Assembly: GCF_028285745.1 (NCBI RefSeq)
Contig: NZ_JANQOP010000099.1
Span: 16,780-80,779, forward strand
Direction of reading: 5' to 3'
Origin: Acaryochloris sp. IP29b_bin.137
GTDB taxonomy: Bacteria > Cyanobacteriota > Cyanobacteriia > Thermosynechococcales > Thermosynechococcaceae
Length of the DNA: 64,000 bases
Below the pieces are notes generated by a model. That model did not search any database. It saw only the letters and a program-made list of their open reading frames with translations, and was not told the origin of the DNA. A program made the translations under genes and the position numbers. Every line of letters starts with the position of its first letter. Position 1 is the stretch's first letter. This document shows positions 8,141 through 16,807 of the stretch, piece after piece.

Positions 8141-9901
8141 GTGGCAGGACATTTACGGAATTGGTTGGCCGATCATCTAGAAATTAGCCCGCGCCGTAAA
8201 GCTGAAATTTATCGTAGTCTCCTCGATTCAGTTAGCTTAGCGGATATCAGCTATTGGCTCCAGGTGTTGTTTTCTGCTGGAATTGCCACCTTAGGGTTGG
8301 TGTTGGATAGTCCAGCGGTGATTATTGGGGCCATGCTCATCTCACCTCTGATGGGCGGTATCTTGGCCAATGGCTTGGCGTTCGCGGTGGGGGATTTGGT
8401 CTTAGGGGCCCGAGCGATTGTCAACCTAGCGGTGAGCTGTGGGGTTGCGATCGCATTTGCAGTTCTGATTATTGCTCCGATTCCCTTCAAAGAGCTGACC
8501 CCTGAAATTGCAGCCCGGACTCAGCCCAATGCCTTAGATTTGTTTATTGCCTTATTCTCCGGGGCATTGGGATCCATTGCTACAGCTAAAGAACCCAAAG
8601 GGGTGGTGACCTCCATTCCAGGGGTTGCGATCGCCGTGGCTCTGATGCCTCCGCTTTGTGTGGTGGGTTACGGCATTGGGGTGGCCATCAGTCCAGATAT
8701 CGTAGGGACGGGGGGCTATCAAGTGGCTCGTGGGGGTGGCTTGCTGTTCTTAACCAATTTGGCTGCGATTACTTTGATGTCGATGTTAGTGTTTCTTGCC
8801 CTTAATATTGGCATGCCTGAGGTTAAATCTCAGGTGCGTGAATGGCATGATCAAGACCCAGAAAGTCGATGGGTACAGACGCTATTGACCCGCCTGCCCG
8901 TGACCGATCGCCTGCAAAAGATCGGCAGTTTGCCCAGTCGATTGGTGGTCATCCTTCTGCCCATTTTGCTGCTTCTGATCCCGCTCAGCCAGTCTTTTCA
9001 GCGTCTGCAATCCGAATTAGCACAAAAACAGGAGGACAATCGAGTCAAACGCTTGACCACTACACTTTGGCAACAGCAATTTGCCAATACCTCTTCTGGT
9101 GCACCCCGTTCCCATATTAGTCAGCTAAACACTGCGATAACCAATAACCAGCTGAGGGTGCAGTTGACCGTATTGACCAGTAAGCCCTATACCCTTGAGG
9201 ATCAACAGACTTTTAAGGAAGCCTTAGCTCGCCAATTGGGACGGTCTGCAGCTTCCCTAGATGTTCAGCTGATTGAAATCCTCACGGCCTCCAATGAGCT
9301 ATTGGCGCAATTATCGAATCCTGTTGTGCCAGAAGCAGCACCTGAACCCCCACCCCTCACCGTCGCGCAAGCGCAGATCAATTTGTTGCAAACGGTTGAT
9401 GCCGCCTTAGGCAGAATAGTGTTGCCGACGCCAGCACAGCCGTTGCGTCATGAAGTCAGCACTAGCGTCGTTGCACCACTAACACTCAAAATTTTCTATC
9501 TGAGTGATCGTGATGTGAGTCAAGACGCTCAGGCTTTGCTGCGTGAAAATCTGCGCAATCGTCTGGAGACGCCAGCAGCTCAGGTCATTCTGGAAAGAGT
9601 GCCTCGGTTTCCCCGTCCTTTGGCGTTTGATTTTGATCTTTCGACGTTGACCGCTACCAACCAACAAATCGTGAATCAAGTGGGTCGTATCTTGCAACAA
9701 CAGCCGGCTTTAACGGTGGATTTGGTATCACGCGCTGAAAACCAAGAAAATCCCATTATCAATGACAACCGCCTAAACGCCATCCAAACTATTTTGACCC
9801 AGGATTGGCAAGTAGACGAGCAACGCATCAATCGTCGCGCAGGACCTGTGCTGGAGCGCGGAGAACGACCGTCTGTCTTCCTTAAACTCAACCTCAAATA
9901 A
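8141..9901 (+). CDS. DUF389-family membrane protein with long C-terminal domain
   Basis: A 586-residue protein starting at GTG 8141 behind a good GGAG ribosome site. Residues about 25-260 form the DUF389 membrane domain, with the hallmark VIIGAMLISPLMGGI, a second conserved block ALGSIATAKEPKGV and VALMPPLCVVG. A sixth or seventh helix near 270-290 leads to a Gln-rich coiled region and then a soluble C-terminal half. The last 100 residues (FDFDLSTLTATNQQIVNQV, then DNRLNAIQ) look faintly like an OmpA-type peptidoglycan-binding module, which is only an impression. The function of DUF389 proteins is not established. Confidence 0.82.
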   Translation: MAGHLRNWLADHLEISPRRKAEIYRSLLDSVSLADISYWLQVLFSAGIATLGLVLDSPAVIIGAMLISPLMGGILANGLAFAVGDLVLGARAIVNLAVSCGVAIAFAVLIIAPIPFKELTPEIAARTQPNALDLFIALFSGALGSIATAKEPKGVVTSIPGVAIAVALMPPLCVVGYGIGVAISPDIVGTGGYQVARGGGLLFLTNLAAITLMSMLVFLALNIGMPEVKSQVREWHDQDPESRWVQTLLTRLPVTDRLQKIGSLPSRLVVILLPILLLLIPLSQSFQRLQSELAQKQEDNRVKRLTTTLWQQQFANTSSGAPRSHISQLNTAITNNQLRVQLTVLTSKPYTLEDQQTFKEALARQLGRSAASLDVQLIEILTASNELLAQLSNPVVPEAAPEPPPLTVAQAQINLLQTVDAALGRIVLPTPAQPLRHEVSTSVVAPLTLKIFYLSDRDVSQDAQALLRENLRNRLETPAAQVILERVPRFPRPLAFDFDLSTLTATNQQIVNQVGRILQQQPALTVDLVSRAENQENPIINDNRLNAIQTILTQDWQVDEQRINRRAGPVLERGERPSVFLKLNLK

Positions 9902-10289
9902 CAATAGGATGATCTGAACATTTCCCTGTGCTTTATGATGACCGCGCGCTCTCAGAGAGGTTCATGCTCTCTTCAGGGGAATTTAAGTCAGATGAAGCTA
10001 TGATTGTTTGGGAATACGTAACGCTATTGCGAGAAAACGCTGCTATTTCATCTTGATGACTAATCTAACTGAGCATTCTGCTAGATTCTTGTTTTTATTC
10101 ACTTTATGTAAGAAAAACAAAGTCGATCGGGAATGTTAAGGTTATGTGCGTGATCAAGATCACATCAGTAGCCTGCGGTTATCACTGCGTTCATGAGTAA
10201 ATATTGGCATCCTGAACGGCAAGCCGGGTCTCGGTAATGCGGAGTATATGGGTGGACTGGTGTTGAACACCATAGGGGGAAATTGATTC
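9902..10289. other. intergenic region with CRP-type site and a 15-base palindrome
   Basis: 388 bases with no supported gene. It contains the CRP-like site at 10149-10164 and a perfect stem TGGTGTT/AACACCA at 10258-10272, only 17 bases before the ATG at 10290. The latter could be an operator or a structure affecting ribosome access. Confidence 0.5.
10149..10164 (+). promoter_or_regulatory. predicted cAMP-receptor-protein (SYCRP1-like) binding site
   Basis: The sequence CGTGATCAAGATCACA contains the perfect inverted repeat GTGATC-AA-GATCAC. It matches the CRP consensus TGTGA-N6-TCACA at nine of ten positions, and it resembles the Synechocystis SYCRP1 site with its central TA changed to AA. It lies about 125 bases before the small gene at 10290 and about 385 bases before the secreted protein at 10550. 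Regulation by cAMP is inferred. Confidence 0.5.
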
Positions 10290-10475
10290 ATGTCTGTCGT
10301 CTTAGCAGAGCGATTTGCGCACAATCCAGATTGGTCAAGAATTCAGCCGCACGATTGCGATCGCGCCCTAGAATTAGTGGTCTTGATTCAATCTCGAAGT
10401 CATCAGGATCGACACATGCTTGCTGATGACTACTATGGCTGGATTTACGAGCTAACCAAGTTGCTCAATCATTAG
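10290..10475 (+). CDS. small hypothetical protein
   Basis: A 61-residue soluble protein (MSVVLAERFAHNPDW, ending YELTKLLNH) with a normal mixed composition and a purine-rich GGGGGA ribosome site before ATG 10290. It lies downstream of a CRP-type site and a short palindrome, and 74 bases before a secreted protein on the same strand. I recognise no family. It is more likely real than not because of its position and initiation signals. Confidence 0.5.
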   Translation: MSVVLAERFAHNPDWSRIQPHDCDRALELVVLIQSRSHQDRHMLADDYYGWIYELTKLLNH

Positions 10476-10549
10476 TTCTTTGTTAACCCCTGTGTCATCG
10501 CTACTGGATGATCTCGGCCTGACTAGTTTAGCGGTAAGGTTAGCGCAGT

Positions 10550-12130
10550 ATGCAAAGCAATCCGTTCTCATGGGTTGATTTCCTAAGCGGTTCAAGGGCT
10601 AAATTAGCCTGGAGTTGGAGCATGGCCCTTGCCTTGCTCATGCCACTGGAACCTGCACGCGCGGATAGCCCTCTAACATCAACTCAGTTAGCGGATGCCT
10701 ATCAAGATTTACCCATTGTCCAACTGGCACGTCGCCAGAAAGTTGCGGAAGGCGAAATCTTAGCGTTTCTGATCGGTGATGCACCAACGGATCAAAAAGC
10801 TGCTGTCATTAATGCCTTGGGGTGGGATATTCAAGGCCAACGGAATGGATATCGATTTGTGGCGGGTTTGGCAGCCGCTCGCGGTTTGACCTTGCAGGAG
10901 ATTCGTTTACAGCACTTGCGGTCTGTGGACCGTTTTGTCTTGGGGTATTTGCTGGCAATGGATGACTATTTCAAGCTATCCCCCTTATCCAAGACAGGGC
11001 ATGAAGCCTTATGGCAAGCTAGCCCCCTCCAGTTGGTCAGTCAGGCAGCCTATGATTTACCCGATGATTTTACGGTTCACTTTGTGCGGTCGATGGTGCA
11101 GGGACAAAGAGAATTTGCGCGATCTGGGTGCTCGATTTACCTAGAGCCTCAGGAAGTCTTGGCCCAGTTCCCGCTTCAACAGCGAAATATGCGATCGCAG
11201 GCGGTAGACCAAGCCATGCAGTATCTCAAGAATTATGAGTCCTACTGCCAACAGCCCGCTTTCGCTCACGCGCAACCGTCCACCAACCCTGAGCTGAACC
11301 AGATTTACAAAATCGCAATGTTTCAAAATCAAATTGTGACAGCGACCCAGGGGGGAATTGTTTTCTGGAATCCTCAAACACAGACGGCTACTGCAACGCG
11401 GGAAGAAAGACTCTGTACTTCCGTAACGGTATGGTCGGAGTCTTTATGGGTGGGATGTCGGCATCGCCTTTGGCGCTTTGATGGCAACCAGTGGAAACTC
11501 TATCGCTATGACCCCCAGTCGGTTGAAGGTGGCTTTCATCTCCTGAAAGGGCCTCAAGGGCAATTATTGGCCCGACACCGGGGGCAACTCTGGCAGTTTG
11601 ATACCAACCGCGATCGCTTTGTCATTGCCGATACCGAGTTAGGTTCTGGACAAGGCTATGACCTCATTTATCGCCAGAATGGAGAACAATGGCGAATTGA
11701 CTTTCTCAAAGGACTGGAGCGTAATCAGCAGCGGTTGGCTCTACGGTCTAAGGCTTATCCCGGCAGGGATCCTCGCTCTTTTTACGAAGATACCGATGGC
11801 CAGTTGTGGGTGGTGGATTTTAAAGATGGCTTTTTCCGCTACGATGATGACTCCCAAAAATTTAGGCCGGTCGGTGAGGTTACCCGTCAAGGATCTGCGA
11901 TCGCAGCCAATCGAACCCATACCTATTTTTTGCACTACACGTCAGGACTCTATATTCGTCGGCAAGGAGAGGCCCAGTCGGAATTTATTAACTTGTCGGA
12001 ATTGCGCTATATGCGCGATCTTTCCATCGACCCAAAAGGCGATATTTGGGTAGCAGGTTGGAATCAGCTCATTCGGTTACGGAAACAAGGCAAAAACTGG
12101 CTCAAAGACGTTTATCGTTTGAATAGCTAG
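10550..12130 (+). CDS. secreted protein with beta-propeller-like C-terminal half
   Basis: A 526-residue exported protein. A hydrophobic leader (about 20-38) ends in PARADSP. Residues about 45-245 are an all-helical, conserved-looking domain (LPIVQLARRQKVAEGEILA, then ALGWDIQGQRNGYRF). From about 250 on there are repeated beta-blade-like units, such as GGIVFWNPQTQT, HRLWRFDGNQWKLY, GQLWVVDFKDGFFRYDD and GDIWVAGWNQLIRLRK, similar to two-component-regulator propeller repeats. It would act in the periplasm or at the outer face as a binding scaffold. No enzyme motif was seen, and the role is unknown. A possible CRP site lies upstream. Confidence 0.7.
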   Translation: MQSNPFSWVDFLSGSRAKLAWSWSMALALLMPLEPARADSPLTSTQLADAYQDLPIVQLARRQKVAEGEILAFLIGDAPTDQKAAVINALGWDIQGQRNGYRFVAGLAAARGLTLQEIRLQHLRSVDRFVLGYLLAMDDYFKLSPLSKTGHEALWQASPLQLVSQAAYDLPDDFTVHFVRSMVQGQREFARSGCSIYLEPQEVLAQFPLQQRNMRSQAVDQAMQYLKNYESYCQQPAFAHAQPSTNPELNQIYKIAMFQNQIVTATQGGIVFWNPQTQTATATREERLCTSVTVWSESLWVGCRHRLWRFDGNQWKLYRYDPQSVEGGFHLLKGPQGQLLARHRGQLWQFDTNRDRFVIADTELGSGQGYDLIYRQNGEQWRIDFLKGLERNQQRLALRSKAYPGRDPRSFYEDTDGQLWVVDFKDGFFRYDDDSQKFRPVGEVTRQGSAIAANRTHTYFLHYTSGLYIRRQGEAQSEFINLSELRYMRDLSIDPKGDIWVAGWNQLIRLRKQGKNWLKDVYRLNS

Positions 12131-12294
12131 TTCTTAAACTCTTTTTAAGCGGGGTTAATTCTTACCTACTGAGTGTGGCGCTTTTCGGACCTCAATTTTT
12201 TGTATCTACCAATACAACAGGGAATAGGTCAGCTTGATATCTCTAGTACAGACAGTTGATTCAATCTTAGTAATAATTCTTTAAAAAACGCTTG
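12131..12294. other. promoter region of the guanidine operon
   Basis: This spacer separates the secreted-protein gene from the riboswitch. It contains the NtcA-type box at 12201-12216 and, about 22 bases further on, an AT-rich GATATCTC (12236-12243) that could serve as the minus-10 element of an NtcA-activated promoter. Transcription would then start near 12250 and enter the riboswitch. Confidence 0.45.
12201..12216 (+). promoter_or_regulatory. NtcA-type binding site (TGTA-N8-TACA)
   Basis: The sequence TGTATCTACCAATACA matches the extended NtcA consensus TGTA-N8-TACA at all eight fixed positions and has a T-tract just upstream. NtcA is the cyanobacterial regulator that senses 2-oxoglutarate and activates nitrogen-scavenging genes, usually from a site about 20-24 bases before the minus-10 box. 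Its place upstream of a guanidine-degradation operon, with a possible minus-10 element 22 bases away, makes biological sense. Binding itself is inferred. Confidence 0.62.
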
Positions 12295-12425
12295 TTTCTA
12301 GGGTTCCGATTTAAGCTTTATCTCAGCTTAAATGCCTGGTCCGAGAGAAACAGCTAGTTGCCCTCCTCACTTGCTTTATACGAATGGGTAGCTAGTGACA
12401 CGGAGGGACAAAAGCCCGGGAGAAC
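12295..12425 (+). promoter_or_regulatory. guanidine-I (ykkC) riboswitch aptamer
   Basis: The conserved blocks of the guanidine-I class occur in order: CTAGGGTTCCG (12298-12308), GGTCCGAGAG (12338-12347), ACACGGAGGGACAAAAG (12398-12414) and CCCGGGAGA (12415-12423). The variable stem between the first two (TTAAGC...GCTTAA) is self-complementary. The aptamer binds guanidinium and stands directly before the gdmH operon. Its 3' strand is shared with the terminator hairpin described separately, so ligand binding should permit read-through. Confidence 0.93.
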
Positions 12426-12476
12426 CAACATTAATGTCACGTGCGTTAATGTTTGTCTCCGCGGGTTTTGTGTTTT
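12415..12476 (+). terminator. expression-platform terminator of the guanidine riboswitch
   Basis: CCCGGGAGA (12415-12423) pairs with TCTCC-G-CGGG (12456-12465), and AACATTAA (12427-12434) pairs with TTAATGTT (12446-12453). TTTTGTGTTTT follows at 12466-12476. The first stem strand is the conserved 3' end of the aptamer, so aptamer folding and termination are mutually exclusive. This makes it an ON switch by transcription attenuation. Confidence 0.88.
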
Positions 12477-12575
12477 AAATGGATAATGCTCATCTTCCTC
12501 TAAAATGACGAAGAAGAAACATGACGAATTAAGAAATTAGCTTGACGAAGTAAAAAATCTCAATTTCTTGGAATT

Positions 12576-13772
12576 ATGGCTGAAAATTCGACCTTTGGTC
12601 CTCCCAATTCCAATCCCGACTTTTCTTCCACTGAGGCCAACCGTGCATTAGACAAAGAAGCGCAGTTGCCTCTCACTGGTTGGCAACAAGAGGTCGATCG
12701 AGGATTAGAGCTGGGTTTAGAAGCGGCGGCTAGCATTCGCGATCGCAGCATCCCCACCTTCTCACGAGGAGAATTGCCCCACTATGCTGGCATCAACACC
12801 TTCCTCAAAGCCCCTTACCTAGAAGATGTTCGTAAAGTCGGTGAATACGATATTGCCATTGTGGGCGTTCCCCATGACTCTGGCACCACTTACCGTCCCG
12901 GCACGCGCTTTGGCCCCCAAGGTATTCGGCGAATTTCAGCTCTATATACCCCCTACAATTTTGAAATGGGGATTGATCTACGGGAACAGATCACTCTCTG
13001 TGATGTAGGAGATATCTTCACCATCCCCGCCAACAACGAAAAATCCTTTGATCAAATTTCTAAAGGGGTGGCCCATATCTTCAGTTCTGGAGCCTTTCCC
13101 ATCATCTTAGGGGGCGATCACTCCATTGGTTTCCCTACGGTGCGAGGGGTCTGCCGCCATTTAGGCGAGAAGAAAGTCGGTATCATCCACTTCGATCGCC
13201 ATGTGGATACCCAAGAAACGGACCTCGACGAGCGCATGCATACCTGCCCTTGGTTTCATGCCACCAATATGACCAATGCCCCCGCCAAAAACCTTGTGCA
13301 GCTTGGCATTGGTGGTTGGCAAGTGCCCCGACAAGGGGTCAAGGTCTGTCGAGAGCGAGCCACCAATATCCTCACGGTCACCGATATCACCGAGATAGGT
13401 TTAGATGCAGCGGTTGATTTTGCTTTGGAGCATGCCCTAGATGGCACGGACTGTGTTTATATCAGCTTTGATATTGACTGTATTGATGCCGGATTTGTCC
13501 CTGGTACGGGCTGGCCGGAACCCGGTGGTCTGCTGCCGCGAGAAGCCCTCTATATGCTGGGCAAGATCATCCGGAAGGCCCCCGTCTGCGGTCTAGAAAT
13601 TGTCGAAGTGTCACCCCCCTACGACATTAGCGATATGACATCGCTGATGGCTACTCGGGTCATTTGCGATGCCATGGCCCATCTGGTGATTTCTGGTCAG
13701 CTCCCCCGCCAAAAGATGCCAGAATACATCCATCCTGAAGCCAATATGGACGTCGGGTCTGAGTGGGTTTAG
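12576..13772 (+). CDS. gdmH: nickel-dependent guanidine hydrolase (ureohydrolase family)
   Basis: Hydrolyses guanidine to urea and ammonia in the cytosol. The 398-residue protein has the ureohydrolase fold with about 80 extra N-terminal residues compared with agmatinases, as in the characterised Synechocystis enzyme Sll1077. Metal-binding motifs are GGDHS (about 179-183), HFDRHVD (about 205-211, with Arg where agmatinases have Ala) and SFDIDCID (about 296-303), followed by PGTGWPEPGG. Older annotation would call it agmatinase (speB). The guanidine riboswitch upstream and the HypA/HypB-like genes 3 bases and further downstream decide for guanidine hydrolase. It is the first gene of a six-gene operon. 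Substrate choice rests on homology and context. Confidence 0.92.
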   Translation: MAENSTFGPPNSNPDFSSTEANRALDKEAQLPLTGWQQEVDRGLELGLEAAASIRDRSIPTFSRGELPHYAGINTFLKAPYLEDVRKVGEYDIAIVGVPHDSGTTYRPGTRFGPQGIRRISALYTPYNFEMGIDLREQITLCDVGDIFTIPANNEKSFDQISKGVAHIFSSGAFPIILGGDHSIGFPTVRGVCRHLGEKKVGIIHFDRHVDTQETDLDERMHTCPWFHATNMTNAPAKNLVQLGIGGWQVPRQGVKVCRERATNILTVTDITEIGLDAAVDFALEHALDGTDCVYISFDIDCIDAGFVPGTGWPEPGGLLPREALYMLGKIIRKAPVCGLEIVEVSPPYDISDMTSLMATRVICDAMAHLVISGQLPRQKMPEYIHPEANMDVGSEWV

Positions 13773-13775
13773 GCC

Positions 13776-14156
13776 ATGCATGAAACCGATATGACCAAGG
13801 CCCTAATCATGACAGTCCAGGACTGGTATGATTCCCAGCCGGAAGATCCTCAAATTACCAAAATTCATTTGGTGGTGGGTCGGTTTACCTGTGTCGAACC
13901 CGTTAGCTTACAGTTTGCCTACGAAGTTCAAACCCGTGACACCTTCCTAGCAGGGACGGAGCTGGTGATTCGGGAGACCCCTTTAATCGCCTTTTGTCAT
14001 CCCTGCCAGCAGGAGTATTCCCCTGAAATGGGCTTGCGGTATGCCTGTCCCAATTGTGGAACCCCGATGGAAGACATCCGCTCCGGTCGCGAACTCAAGA
14101 TTGACCATATCGAATACTGTTCTGATTCAGCTCAAGCTTATGCATCAAACTGTTGA
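13776..14156 (+). CDS. ghaA: HypA-like nickel chaperone for guanidine hydrolase
   Basis: A 126-residue HypA homologue. It begins [11 protein letters not shown], so the nickel-binding MHE amino terminus is intact, and it carries a zinc site of two Cys pairs (CHPC and CPNC). HypA delivers nickel together with HypB. No hydrogenase genes are nearby and the gene starts three bases after gdmH, so it should serve as the dedicated maturation factor (GhaA) of the nickel-dependent guanidine hydrolase. Its last 17 bases overlap the next gene, which suggests translational coupling. Confidence 0.88.
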   Translation: MHETDMTKALIMTVQDWYDSQPEDPQITKIHLVVGRFTCVEPVSLQFAYEVQTRDTFLAGTELVIRETPLIAFCHPCQQEYSPEMGLRYACPNCGTPMEDIRSGRELKIDHIEYCSDSAQAYASNC

Positions 14157-14838
14157 CGCTGCCCTTGGCATTAACCTCTTACATGCCAATCAAGAAGGGG
14201 CCGATCATAACCAAGCTCACTTTAACGAATGGGGTGTGACCTGCTTTAACGTCATGAGCAGTCCCGGTGCTGGCAAAACCGTGTTGTTAGAGAAAACCCT
14301 GGCGGCCCTAAGTCCTGAGCTGAAGCTCGCCGTGATTGAAGGCGATATGACCACTGAACTGGATGCCGATCGCTTACGGGCCTATGGAGTCCCAGTAGTA
14401 GCGATTAATACGGGGCGGTCCTGCCATCTCGACGCCAAGATGGTCGCGGGCGGTATTCACCAATTAGAACATTGCACCAATCCAAGGGAGCTGGATTTAG
14501 TGCTGGTTGAAAATGTCGGAAATCTGGTCTGTCCGGCAGAGTTTGAAGTAGGAGAACATGCCAAAGTAGCCCTACTCAGTGTGACAGAGGGGGAAGATAA
14601 ACCATTGAAATATCCAGTGATGTTTCAAGCAGCCGATTGTCTGTTAGTGACCAAGATAGACTTAGTTCCCTATCTGAATATTGACATTGAGCAGATCATT
14701 CAAAATGTTCGTCAGCTCAATCCCCAGGCCACGATTTTGCCAGTGTCTGCACAAACAGGGACGGGGCTAACTGAATGGTTTGAGTGGGTGCGTCAGCAGG
14801 TTGCCCAACCCAAGCGGACTGCTGTCGGTCGTCACTAA
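14140..14838 (+). CDS. ghaB: HypB-like nickel-insertion GTPase for guanidine hydrolase
   Basis: A 232-residue SIMIBI-class GTPase. I chose ATG 14140 ([17 protein letters not shown]) because the upstream extension to 14041 lies inside ghaA and has no family similarity. Motifs are the P-loop [20 protein letters not shown], the metal site [26 protein letters not shown], and the guanine-specificity motif TKID. The His-rich and CxxCGC N-terminal nickel-storage segments of some HypB proteins are absent. It works with the HypA-like protein to load nickel into GdmH by context. It overlaps ghaA by 17 bases, and the transporter genes follow after 33 bases. Confidence 0.9.
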   Translation: MHQTVDAALGINLLHANQEGADHNQAHFNEWGVTCFNVMSSPGAGKTVLLEKTLAALSPELKLAVIEGDMTTELDADRLRAYGVPVVAINTGRSCHLDAKMVAGGIHQLEHCTNPRELDLVLVENVGNLVCPAEFEVGEHAKVALLSVTEGEDKPLKYPVMFQAADCLLVTKIDLVPYLNIDIEQIIQNVRQLNPQATILPVSAQTGTGLTEWFEWVRQQVAQPKRTAVGRH

Positions 14839-14871
14839 TTGTTTGTGTTCGTTTGCAGGTGAAAGACTTCT

Positions 14872-15885
14872 ATGAAAAGACGAAATTTTCTATCCTTGTG
14901 TTTGGTATTTTTGTGCAGTTTACTGCTAACGGTCAGTTGCAGCTCGTCGCCTGATGCCTCGTCTGATTCTGAGCCAGTGGTGATTGGTTATAGTAACTGG
15001 GCTGGCTGGTGGCCCTGGGCCATTGCCGAGCAAGAAGGGCTATTTGAAAAAAATAAAGCCAATGTCAAGCTCAAGTGGTTTGATAATTACACGACATCCA
15101 TGGAAGCACTGGCAGCCGGACAACTCGATGGCAATTGCCAGACCCTCAACGATACGATTTCCTTTGCGGGTAGCGCGACCAAAGGGGAGGTTGCAGTCTT
15201 GGTCAACGACAACTCTGCGGGAAATGACAAGATTATTGTTGCTGCCGAGATTAACAGCATTCAAGACTTAAAGGGCAAGAAAGTCGCCGTTGAAGAAGGG
15301 GTGGTAGATGACTTTTTATTGACCTTGGCCCTAGAAGAAAATGGCATGAAGCGAGACGATGTTGAAATCGTCGGCTTGGAAACGGGTAAAGCGGTGACTG
15401 CTTTTGTCGCCGGTAAAGCCGATGCCGTGGGGGCCTTTCCTCCCTTTTGGGCGACGGCCTTACAGCGAGAAGGTAGTAAAGAGCTGATTTCATCCAAGGC
15501 ATTTCCCGGTGCCATTCCTGACTTGCTGGTGGTGACGCAAGATTTAGTAGATAACCGTCCTGATCAAGTGCAAGCGCTTGTAGATACTTGGTTTGATATC
15601 TTGGATTTTATGGAAAAAAATCCGCAAAAGTCAGATGAAATTATGGCCAAGCGGGCAGACATTTCTCTTGAAGAAATGAAGCAATTCAAAGAAGGGACTC
15701 GCTTCTTCACCCTTGAAGATAATCTTGAAGCGTTCTCGGACGGTGAAGATATGAAGCATATGCCCTTTGCGGCTAAGCGGATGGCTAAATTTATGGTTGA
15801 TGTGGGCTTCATAGAAGAAGCACCCGATTTGACCCAAATCCTTGATGATCAATTTGTGAAGGCTTACAAAGCGAAGCAGGCTTAA
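14872..15885 (+). CDS. ABC transporter substrate-binding lipoprotein (probable guanidine importer)
   Basis: A 337-residue periplasmic binding protein of the NMT1/SsuA/TauA type. The leader ends in the lipobox TVSC followed by SSS, so it is membrane-tethered. The mature part shows the family pattern VVIGYSNWAGWWPWAIAEQ, then DLKGKKVAVEEG and ADAVGAFPPFWATAL. Paralogues bind taurine, nitrate or thiamine precursors. The place between ghaB and its permease in a guanidine-riboswitch operon points to guanidine or a guanidino compound as ligand. This matches the Synechocystis sll1077-sll1082 gene order as I remember it. Confidence 0.87.
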   Translation: MKRRNFLSLCLVFLCSLLLTVSCSSSPDASSDSEPVVIGYSNWAGWWPWAIAEQEGLFEKNKANVKLKWFDNYTTSMEALAAGQLDGNCQTLNDTISFAGSATKGEVAVLVNDNSAGNDKIIVAAEINSIQDLKGKKVAVEEGVVDDFLLTLALEENGMKRDDVEIVGLETGKAVTAFVAGKADAVGAFPPFWATALQREGSKELISSKAFPGAIPDLLVVTQDLVDNRPDQVQALVDTWFDILDFMEKNPQKSDEIMAKRADISLEEMKQFKEGTRFFTLEDNLEAFSDGEDMKHMPFAAKRMAKFMVDVGFIEEAPDLTQILDDQFVKAYKAKQA

Positions 15886-15952
15886 TGCCCAATGTTTTTG
15901 GAGCTAGCCAGTTCCAAAGACGTCAGGATTCTCAACCTCACCCACAGCGGTT

Positions 15953-16798
15953 ATGACCTCAGACTTTTCTGCGTCCACTGCAAAAACTCGTCCTCAGCCG
16001 GGTGGATTAAAACCCACTATTTTTTGGCGGATTGCTGAAGAGATTCCTGCAAATTTGAAGTGGACCTTAACTGTGGTCTCAATTGCAGCTCCCTTAGGGC
16101 TTTGGTGGGGATTATCGAGTTCAGGGGTTGTTAATCCCAAGTTTTTACCGTCCCCTATCACCGTGGGTCAAGCTTTGATTGACCTCCAGACCAATGGCTA
16201 TCTGATACAAGATACGCTGATGAGCTGTTTTCGGGTTGGGGTTGGCTTTATGCTGGCTGCTCTTATCTCTGCACCCATCGGTGTGGCCATGGGGACATTT
16301 ACCAGTATTCGGTCTTTATTTGAGCCGATTATTGGTATTGTTCGCTATATGCCTGCGCCCGCGTTTATCCCCCTGCTATTGATCTATTTAGGTGTAGAAG
16401 AACTCCCCAAAATTGCGCTGATCTTTATCGGTACTGTGTTTTTCAATATCTTGATGATTATGGACGCAGTGAAGTTTATTCCGAAAGAGTTATTGGAAAC
16501 GACCTATACCTTGGGAGGAAAACGCCATCAGGTTTTGTTTCAAGTGATTACTCCCTATGTGATCCCCAATATTTTGGATGCTTTCCGAGTAAACATGGCA
16601 GCCTCTTGGAATTTAGTCGTGGTGGCTGAGTTGATTGCAGCGGACGAAGGCTTAGGCAAACGCATTGAATTGGCTGAAAAATTCTTTAGGACCGACGATA
16701 TTTTCGCTTGTCTGATCGTGCTGGGGCTGATTGGGTTTAGTCTAGATTTGTTCTTTCGCTGGCTGCTCCGTTTTTCCTGTCCCTGGGCTATAGACTAA
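15953..16798 (+). CDS. ABC transporter permease (probable guanidine importer)
   Basis: A 281-residue inner-membrane permease of the SsuC/TauC type with about six helices. The cytoplasmic coupling loop is ELLETTYTLGGKRHQVLFQV and the adjoining ITPYVIPNILDAFRVNM is the EAA-like motif that contacts the ATPase. An Arg/Pro-rich cytoplasmic N-terminus precedes the first helix (about 36-60). It lies 67 bases after the binding protein and 9 bases before the ATPase gene, so the three form one importer under the guanidine riboswitch. Confidence 0.88.
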   Translation: MTSDFSASTAKTRPQPGGLKPTIFWRIAEEIPANLKWTLTVVSIAAPLGLWWGLSSSGVVNPKFLPSPITVGQALIDLQTNGYLIQDTLMSCFRVGVGFMLAALISAPIGVAMGTFTSIRSLFEPIIGIVRYMPAPAFIPLLLIYLGVEELPKIALIFIGTVFFNILMIMDAVKFIPKELLETTYTLGGKRHQVLFQVITPYVIPNILDAFRVNMAASWNLVVVAELIAADEGLGKRIELAEKFFRTDDIFACLIVLGLIGFSLDLFFRWLLRFSCPWAID

Positions 16799-16807
16799 CC
16801 GATCACC

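Noticed and set aside
11658..12053. 131-codon frame on plus inside the gene at 10550-12130
   Set aside because: Different frame of the propeller-like gene; the translation lacks the regular repeats seen in the real frame.
13776..14838. Hydrogenase maturation genes hypA and hypB
   Set aside because: No hydrogenase genes are nearby, and the place between gdmH and its transporter under a guanidine riboswitch fits the guanidine-hydrolase paralogues better.
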